DNA from: Blastocatellia bacterium
GTDB taxonomy: Bacteria > Acidobacteriota > Blastocatellia > UBA7656
Direction of reading: 5' to 3'
Assembly (NCBI GenBank): GCA_022615215.1
Contig: JAKEHD010000527.1
Coordinates: 1-9,966, forward strand
DNA: 9,966 nucleotides
The notes under the pieces: model-generated
Databases searched by the model: none
Told to the model about the DNA's origin: nothing
Seen by the model: the letters and a program-made list of their open reading frames with translations, nothing else
Shown: positions 4,727 to 9,966 of the stretch, piece after piece
How the letters are laid out: the number at the start of each line of letters is the position of its first letter
How positions within the stretch are numbered: position 1 is the first letter of the stretch
Program-made: the position numbers and the translations under genes

Positions 4727-7700
4727 ATGCCAAGTAGATCAGATGAAACTGAATATGCAGAATATGACGGTGAATTGCTTACTGTCAAACTGGTGCGACA
4801 GGCGATTCAGCAGGAGAACCCTGATGACGCCGTGCTGGCGGATTTCGCGCATTTCGTTGTGCCTGGGCTAATGAGGGAGTTGGTCACCTGCACGGCCAAA
4901 GGCGGCACATGGTCCGACCGCAAACGGGCCGAGGGAATGAAATCCGACCGCAACCTGGGCGATCAATCCTTCACTTCGCACCTGCTCAATGGTTTGCTGC
5001 CCGTCACTACGATCATTCGCCATCTGCGCGAACTCGACACAAGTGTCGCGCGCTACCTGGATGAAAAAGCGTACCGCCTATTCATTGCCGGATATATCCT
5101 GCACGACTGGGAGAAATTTCCCGGCGTGTCTCAACTGCTCGAAGCCCGCTCAGGCAAAGGGTTCAAGCCCGACCCTATTACCCACCGCGACATTTATGAG
5201 AGCGTGCTCGGTGATTGGGCCGCTCGCCTGGGGCTGGACAGCTTTCTTGAAGCGTCAGGCGCGGGCCGCTTGGGCGAGCACCTCGATACGCTGGCCTACA
5301 TCGCTCAAAATACACAGGAGAGATACGACACCCACAGACCCACACGCGATTTTAAGCTTACACTCCCGGATAAAACATGCACGCTCTGCGCCAACCTGAC
5401 GCAGATGGCCGACAAGCTCTCTTCAGCGGTAAAGCACCCGGCTGACATACAAATGTCCGCCATCAAAGATCTACTGCATCGTTTGAGCGACGGACAACTG
5501 AGGTTCGCACACCACAGTGTAGCCGAAGCGCGCGGGGTGCTCACGAATATTATCAATAACGCGCTGCTCGACGCGCACGTAGAAAAAGGCTATAAGCCTC
5601 TACTATTCTTCTCCAACGGTGTAGCTTATCTCGGCCCGGCTGATGCTGGCACTGTTGACATGGAGCAAGCGCCCGACGATGTGGTGGCAAAGATTCGCAG
5701 TTTGTGCGCTCGCCAGCTTGCGCAGCGTCACGTAGGGTTCGGCCGCGACGGAAAAGGAATCAAGTTCGCCGATTATTACTGGCTCTTTTTTGACGGCCCT
5801 TCGCTCATTCGCGTAGGAGCGGATGCGGTATTCAAAAAGGTGAGCGAAGGGCGCGCGGCGGCTTCGGGCAAGCGTAGCGCCTCTCTGGTCGCGTTTCAAC
5901 AAAAAGGCATTCTGCCTGAGACGATCGATCTTGAATTCGGAGAAGACATACGCATAGACCAACTGGCGGAGTTTTGTGACCTGGCAGAGCGCAAGATATG
6001 GCAGGTGGCTTGTAAGTCGCTTTCGATCAGCGACCCGCCTGATCTGGCGCAGACGATTTTAAAACATCTCGGTATGGAATCGCTTCGCCCGGATTTCGAT
6101 TCGATAGCCAATCTCAACGAGGCCATACGTGCAGCAGGCGAGAAGGGAAACACGGGGGGCGTTCCTCTGACGTGGTATTACGTTTCGGCCCGATACTTCA
6201 AGCAGCCGCACAACACAGGCAAGAGTGAAGAGGAGATGCGGGAAGTAATAGCAGGCCTTGCCGAAGCGATTGCATCGGAAATCGAGAGCGTGGTCGAGCA
6301 GGCTGAAGATGACGGATGGGCGGACGTTCGGCGATACGTGGCTGGCATGGTCGGGACATCAGAGTCAAGTGCGCCGCCCGACGTGGGGAGATTCATCAAG
6401 GAGTTGGACCGGTATGAGCGGGCGAAAGTGCGCGGCGGGGGAAAGCCATGTTCGCTTTGCAGTTCGTCCTATACCGTGCAGGAGCAGATGGAATCCGGCG
6501 TTCTGTTTGCGCCACAGGTCTTCACCAATAAACAGGCGCTCTTCGGCTCGCTTGCCAAGCGCCATATATGCAGCATCTGCGCCGCCGAAATGATGCTGCG
6601 CCAGATATTGATGAACAGGACGCAGGCGAGCGGCGGTGATTTTGAAGGAGCCAAGTATCGCTATCTCTATATCTATCCGACTTACTATTTCAGCGCGGAG
6701 ACGAATCGCTTTCTCCGGCGCGCTTACCAGAAGCTTCGCGCTACAAGCTTTCGAGTCGAGGTTCGGGACCGTCTCGTAGATCGTAACTCTCACGAGGTTG
6801 ATTTATCGATCTCCAATTTTCAGGGACTCGACAGCTTGCTGATAGACGAGGCTCTGGAGATAGAGCAGGACCGCTTCTTCAAGATGCAATACCCTGAAGA
6901 GGATCCGCTCACCTTCTTTTTTGCGGGTTTGCCGCCGGGGAGAAATGCGACCGATACCGAAAGCTGGGTGATGCCCGTCTTTCTTGCAATGGCGCTGCCC
7001 CTCGTGCTTGACGCGAAAGTGGTGGTCTCCGAATCACCCGTGCCGCTTTTCAACAGCGGCGCGGATTTTGAAGAGACCGTGTTCATTGACGCGCCGCATT
7101 CATTTGCCGAATTGCTCATATCCAAGCCGGGATTGGATTCCGGGCGTTCGGCCGGATTGCGATTGCGGCTCGACGAGATCGAGCCGAATCTCCAGCGCGT
7201 TTCGGCCGCCTATATAATCCATCTCGACGCCAACGCGCGGCAATCCAAAGGCGGATACGATGCAAACTGGGGAAAACTGAGCGAGCTTGCGCGAGACCTG
7301 GCGTCCTCGCCGCTCTATGTTTTTCACTATCTCAATGTCTGGTTACGTCAAAAGAAAATGGATGCGCCGCCGCTCGGCAGGGTGCGCGAGTACCTGAAAT
7401 TGTATGAGTACATTGATTGGGGGGAGAAAGATATGAATCATCCTAAGAAATTGACCGAAGGCTACAGGCGTTTCTATCGCGCCAAGAGCCACTTCGCAAA
7501 AGCCAACGCCATACTGAAGCCCATCGATATTGCAGCGGACACGATCTTGAAAGCCGACCGCGCCATATTCGCGCAGGACAGCGGCGCGTTCGTGGATGTG
7601 GTTACGGCTGAACTCAATGCGCTGATGCAGCGAGTGCATCGCTCGGAGGCCGAAGGCAGATGGGTTATCAAAGATTCCGAAGAAGAGCGCCGCGTGATCC

Positions 7701-7921
7701 GAGAGTTCGCCGACTACTTTGTGAACGAATTTTTCATCGGCGCGCTCAAAGGCGATACCGCGAGGCTGGCGGGCGCGCAACTCAATTTACTGAGAGACAC
7801 CTGCGACACACTTTACCGCGAGGCCGACGATAGGGAACGTGCTGAGAAGCGCGCGCTCACTGAAATCGCAAACGCGGCTGACAACGATGACGACCATGTT
7901 GAAGGAGAAAAGGAGGAGTAA
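4727..7921 (+). CDS. cas10d: Type I-D effector large subunit Cas10d (Csc3) with HD nuclease domain
   Basis: The 1064-residue protein is the large subunit of the type I-D interference complex; it takes part in PAM recognition and, through its HD domain, in DNA cleavage. The N-terminal HD-like domain has H85, the H126-D127 pair (ILHDWEKFPG) and H185 as candidate metal ligands. Two CxxC pairs, C575/C578 (KPCSLCSS) and C615/C618 (HICSICAAE), form a probable zinc finger between palm-like regions, and another CxxC lies at C218/C221. No GGDD cyclase motif is visible, as expected for Cas10d and unlike type III Cas10, so cyclic oligoadenylate synthesis is not predicted. The C-terminus is helical, ends in an acidic tail, and doubles as the small subunit. 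The start is set by AGGAG 6 nt upstream. The stop is 3 nt before the csc2 ATG, and csc2's Shine-Dalgarno lies inside this gene's last codons, which suggests translational coupling. Confidence 0.95.
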   Translation: MPSRSDETEYAEYDGELLTVKLVRQAIQQENPDDAVLADFAHFVVPGLMRELVTCTAKGGTWSDRKRAEGMKSDRNLGDQSFTSHLLNGLLPVTTIIRHLRELDTSVARYLDEKAYRLFIAGYILHDWEKFPGVSQLLEARSGKGFKPDPITHRDIYESVLGDWAARLGLDSFLEASGAGRLGEHLDTLAYIAQNTQERYDTHRPTRDFKLTLPDKTCTLCANLTQMADKLSSAVKHPADIQMSAIKDLLHRLSDGQLRFAHHSVAEARGVLTNIINNALLDAHVEKGYKPLLFFSNGVAYLGPADAGTVDMEQAPDDVVAKIRSLCARQLAQRHVGFGRDGKGIKFADYYWLFFDGPSLIRVGADAVFKKVSEGRAAASGKRSASLVAFQQKGILPETIDLEFGEDIRIDQLAEFCDLAERKIWQVACKSLSISDPPDLAQTILKHLGMESLRPDFDSIANLNEAIRAAGEKGNTGGVPLTWYYVSARYFKQPHNTGKSEEEMREVIAGLAEAIASEIESVVEQAEDDGWADVRRYVAGMVGTSESSAPPDVGRFIKELDRYERAKVRGGGKPCSLCSSSYTVQEQMESGVLFAPQVFTNKQALFGSLAKRHICSICAAEMMLRQILMNRTQASGGDFEGAKYRYLYIYPTYYFSAETNRFLRRAYQKLRATSFRVEVRDRLVDRNSHEVDLSISNFQGLDSLLIDEALEIEQDRFFKMQYPEEDPLTFFFAGLPPGRNATDTESWVMPVFLAMALPLVLDAKVVVSESPVPLFNSGADFEETVFIDAPHSFAELLISKPGLDSGRSAGLRLRLDEIEPNLQRVSAAYIIHLDANARQSKGGYDANWGKLSELARDLASSPLYVFHYLNVWLRQKKMDAPPLGRVREYLKLYEYIDWGEKDMNHPKKLTEGYRRFYRAKSHFAKANAILKPIDIAADTILKADRAIFAQDSGAFVDVVTAELNALMQRVHRSEAEGRWVIKDSEEERRVIREFADYFVNEFFIGALKGDTARLAGAQLNLLRDTCDTLYREADDRERAEKRALTEIANAADNDDDHVEGEKEE
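7419..7435 (+). promoter_or_regulatory. Internal ribosome binding site inside cas10d (for Cas11d)
   Basis: GGGGGGAG (7419-7426) is followed 6 nt later by an ATG at 7433 that is in the cas10d reading frame. Such a strong Shine-Dalgarno with ideal spacing inside a coding region is unlikely to be incidental here, because type I-D systems are known to translate their small subunit from within the cas10d gene. Confidence 0.82.
7433..7921 (+). CDS. cas11d: Small subunit Cas11d, translated internally from cas10d
   Basis: The internal ATG yields 162 residues identical to the Cas10d C-terminus from Met903, beginning MNHPKKLTEGYRRFYRAK. The composition is strongly helix-favouring (runs such as ILKADRAIFAQDSG and RREFADYFVNEFF-like segments), as expected of a Cas11 helical bundle, which lines the belly of the complex and stabilises the R-loop. 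Independent translation of Cas11d from the large-subunit gene has been demonstrated for type I-D, and no separate small-subunit gene lies among the effector genes seen here. The length is in the range expected for Cas11d. The start choice rests on the internal Shine-Dalgarno at 7419-7426. Protein-level evidence for this organism is lacking. Confidence 0.83.
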   Translation: MNHPKKLTEGYRRFYRAKSHFAKANAILKPIDIAADTILKADRAIFAQDSGAFVDVVTAELNALMQRVHRSEAEGRWVIKDSEEERRVIREFADYFVNEFFIGALKGDTARLAGAQLNLLRDTCDTLYREADDRERAEKRALTEIANAADNDDDHVEGEKEE

Positions 7922-7924
7922 GCA

Positions 7925-8953
7925 ATGACATTCTTGAAGACGATAGACGAAAAACACTTTCACCAATCCATTCCACCCAAGCCTATGGGCAAGTACGCGC
8001 ATATAGTGACTTGCCGCATAACCGAGTCGTATCCCCTGTTTCAGACCGATGGCGCGCTGAATACAGCGCGGGTTCGCGCCGGCAAACGCAGGTCGGACCC
8101 GATCACGCGACTTGTGATCTTCAAGCGAAAGCAATCCTCGCCTGAGCGGCTGGCCGGGCGCGAGTTATTGAGAAACTACGGCCTGGTTTCCATGTCCTCG
8201 GATGATGGCGATAAGAAAAAGAAAGGGAAAGCTGCAAAAGGCGCAGAGTATGGCGAATGCGACTATAATGTCAGCTTCTGCCAGCGATGCGCAGATTGCA
8301 TACTTTACGGATTTGCCATCGGCGATAGCGGTTCCGAAAAATCAAAAGTAGTGGTGGACACTGCATATTCCATCACGCCTTTCGAGGACTCGCATATCAA
8401 ACTCACACTCAACGCTCCATTCGAGGACGGAACCATGTCACGCGGGGGAGAGACTACCTCGCGTATAAACTCGCAAGATCATGTGATTCCGCAGGTCTTC
8501 TTTCCCAGCATCGTCACTATAAAAGACCCGACCCAGGCGGGGTTCCTCTACGTGATGAACAATCTGCTGCGAACGAAACACTATGGCGCGCAGACGACGA
8601 GAACCGGGCGAGTGCGCAATCTCGTTCTGGGCGCAGTGTTGGCCGATGGAGAGATTACAAGTAATCTGCGCTTGACGCAGGCGGTTTACGATCTCCTCAG
8701 CGACCGCGAACAGATTTCCGCCCCGGACCCAATTCAGGAAGAGCACGTAGTCGCAGCTTTGTCCGAGTCGCTTCCTGCGCTGCTTGAAGATGACGGCGTC
8801 GTTTATGATCTGGTCATCGGAGAGCGGTTCGACTCCCTTATGAAAGAGGCGCGCGCCTTGACGCAAGACGAAGCGGGATTGAAAGCGCTTTTGAGCAAAG
8901 TAAACGATGAGGCGAACGAGTACGCTCGAACTTATGTTGAGACCGCTTCATAA
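7925..8953 (+). CDS. csc2: Type I-D effector backbone subunit Csc2 (Cas7 family)
   Basis: The 342-residue protein is the Cas7-family subunit that polymerises along the crRNA spacer. The family-typical region includes a cysteine cluster (C112, C119, C122, C125, in FCQRCADCILYG), a probable zinc site, followed by SRGGETTSRINSQDHVIPQVFFP (about 172-194) and the conserved RTKHYGAQTTRTGRVRN (about 216-232), likely contributing to RNA contact. A lysine-rich loop (KKKKGKAAKG, about 97-106) interrupts the N-terminal half and may be disordered or bind nucleic acid. AGGAGG (7911-7916), 8 nt before the ATG, overlaps the end of cas10d, so expression is probably coupled. Several copies per complex are needed, and this strong Shine-Dalgarno fits that demand. 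Confidence 0.95.
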   Translation: MTFLKTIDEKHFHQSIPPKPMGKYAHIVTCRITESYPLFQTDGALNTARVRAGKRRSDPITRLVIFKRKQSSPERLAGRELLRNYGLVSMSSDDGDKKKKGKAAKGAEYGECDYNVSFCQRCADCILYGFAIGDSGSEKSKVVVDTAYSITPFEDSHIKLTLNAPFEDGTMSRGGETTSRINSQDHVIPQVFFPSIVTIKDPTQAGFLYVMNNLLRTKHYGAQTTRTGRVRNLVLGAVLADGEITSNLRLTQAVYDLLSDREQISAPDPIQEEHVVAALSESLPALLEDDGVVYDLVIGERFDSLMKEARALTQDEAGLKALLSKVNDEANEYARTYVETAS

Positions 8954-8977
8954 GACGAATTCAGATAGGAGGCGAAC

Positions 8978-9670
8978 ATGGCGAGGACCGTATACGCTTG
9001 CGACCTTGAGCTTCACGATATGCTTTATTTTGCGTCGCGCGAGATGGGCCGTCTCTACGAAACAGAGCGTGTGATTCATAATTACGCCCTTTGTTACGCG
9101 CTCGGTCTGGTCAATAGCCCTTATTTCACGCGCCAACAGACGCCCACCTATCGCCGAGATCTGGAGGGATTGAATGAGCGGGGCATCTACGTCACTCCTG
9201 CTGCCGGTGTGGAAATAGATTTCTCGCTGAATACTTGGAAGTACGCGAGCAACCACTACCACGTAAAAATGGAGAAGACACAGACCAACACACCGAGCTT
9301 TGGGCGGGCGAAAGAGATTACGCCTGAGAGCCGTTTTCGTTTCTATATCATTAGCGAAAACGATTACGACCCACCGCGATGGATAAGGTTAGGCAAATGG
9401 CTGTCAAAAACTCTCTTGACTTATCAGGCTATCGAGTCGCCACCGATTCATAGAGGTGAATACGTTACGCGGCATCCGCTGAACCCGCTTGATGTCGTCA
9501 ATACCAATTCGATTGCCCTTTGCGACCTGCTCAACCTGCCTCCTGTGAGCCTTATCGATAACGCTCACCTGACGGGCGACTACTTCAAGCTGGCGGTCGA
9601 AGGACAGAAGGAAGTTTTGCTGCCGGCTCGCATGACCTTCAATTTCCGTATTGAGAAAGGCCCGGATTAA
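8978..9670 (+). CDS. csc1: Type I-D effector subunit Csc1 (Cas5 family)
   Basis: The 230-residue protein is the Cas5-family subunit that caps the crRNA 5' handle and contacts Cas10d at the PAM-proximal end. Recognisable family segments are the N-terminal beta strand TVYACDLELHDMLYFASREMG, the central IRLGKW (136-141) and HPLNPLDV (166-173). AGGAGG (8967-8972) lies 5 nt before the ATG. The gap after csc2 is 24 bp, consistent with one operon. Nothing appears missing or truncated. Confidence 0.93.
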   Translation: MARTVYACDLELHDMLYFASREMGRLYETERVIHNYALCYALGLVNSPYFTRQQTPTYRRDLEGLNERGIYVTPAAGVEIDFSLNTWKYASNHYHVKMEKTQTNTPSFGRAKEITPESRFRFYIISENDYDPPRWIRLGKWLSKTLLTYQAIESPPIHRGEYVTRHPLNPLDVVNTNSIALCDLLNLPPVSLIDNAHLTGDYFKLAVEGQKEVLLPARMTFNFRIEKGPD

Positions 9671-9681
9671 GGATCAAGCTT

Positions 9682-9966
9682 ATGCCACATGCTATCGTAA
9701 TTCACTGTCTCGCAAGGGAGCCGGTCGAGGCCGGGGCGCTCAATGGCGGGCAGCTTCAGGGGGCGTTCCTCGACCTGGTCCGTAATGTGGATGCCGAGCT
9801 CTCGGCTGAATTGCATCAGGGCAACACGCTTCGCAATTATGCTCTCTCGATCATAAGGCCCAGGCCCTTCGACGATTTCGTCTACGATTCCGGGCCGCAC
9901 AAAAGGCAATCGAGGCTCCGGGAGATCGGGTTTCGCGTCGCCTGTCTCGATGATCGCATTTACCCT
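9682..9966 (+). CDS. cas6: CRISPR RNA endoribonuclease Cas6, 5' part (runs off window)
   Basis: The open frame from the ATG at 9682 continues for 95 codons to the window edge. The N-terminus MPHAIVIHCLAREP has the beta-strand pattern of the first ferredoxin-like (RAMP) fold. It is followed by LQGAFLDLVRNVDAELSAELHQGN, the helix and His (H44) region typical of Cas6 proteins, where a histidine in this area often acts in catalysis. Cas6 cuts pre-crRNA at the repeat stem and should also process the mini-CRISPR RNA upstream of cas10d. Full-length family members have about 250-300 residues, so roughly two thirds is missing. AAGGA (9669-9673) is 8 nt upstream of the start, and only 11 bp separate it from csc1, so it belongs to the same operon. 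Confidence 0.85.
   Translation, partial: MPHAIVIHCLAREPVEAGALNGGQLQGAFLDLVRNVDAELSAELHQGNTLRNYALSIIRPRPFDDFVYDSGPHKRQSRLREIGFRVACLDDRIYP

Overview
The window holds most of a type I-D CRISPR-Cas locus on the + strand. The cas genes are colinear and intact where they are visible. Base composition is moderately GC-rich. The acyl-CoA ligase relic, the WYL regulator and the GC-rich palindrome near the left end would suit a soil or thermophilic bacterium such as an acidobacterium, but no rRNA or other phylogenetic marker is present, so that placement is a weak guess.

Left flank (1-1018): a degraded intergenic zone. It contains a GC-rich palindrome, a 46-bp sequence present twice as direct repeats, an N-terminally truncated acyl-CoA ligase (only the C-terminal subdomain remains), and a 208-bp non-autonomous transposable element (590-797). 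That element has perfect 14-bp terminal inverted repeats and an 8-bp target duplication, features that fit the IS66 family.

Regulator and helicase (1019-4297): an HTH-WYL-WCX transcription factor, followed by the stand-alone type I-D Cas3 helicase. This Cas3 has no HD nuclease domain.

Regulatory intergenic region (4298-4726): the most interesting part. On the minus strand there is a two-repeat mini-CRISPR with degenerate repeats and a consensus TATAAT box just upstream. The first 15 nt of its pseudo-spacer match 14 of 15 nt at 4581-4595, the predicted transcription start of a near-consensus promoter (TTGACA-17-TACAAT, 4546-4574) that faces cas10d. The matched site is preceded in exact register by GTC, which fits the type I-D PAM (GTN). 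This has the architecture of a Cas-regulating crRNA-like guide (CreR/creA type): the effector complex would bind its own operon promoter and repress it. Downstream, the ~145-nt leader contains several overlapping inverted repeats and a hairpin that buries the cas10d Shine-Dalgarno sequence.

Effector operon (4727-9966): cas10d (large subunit carrying an HD-type nuclease domain), an internal in-frame start with its own Shine-Dalgarno that should yield the small subunit Cas11d, csc2 (Cas7 backbone), csc1 (Cas5), and the start of cas6, which runs off the window. Adaptation genes and the CRISPR arrays, if present, lie beyond the right edge. Inferred logic: Cas6 processes pre-crRNA; Cas10d, Cas11d, Csc2 and Csc1 form the interference complex; Cas3 supplies helicase activity; the mini-CRISPR guide throttles the complex's own synthesis when true crRNAs are scarce; and the WYL protein may add ligand-dependent control.
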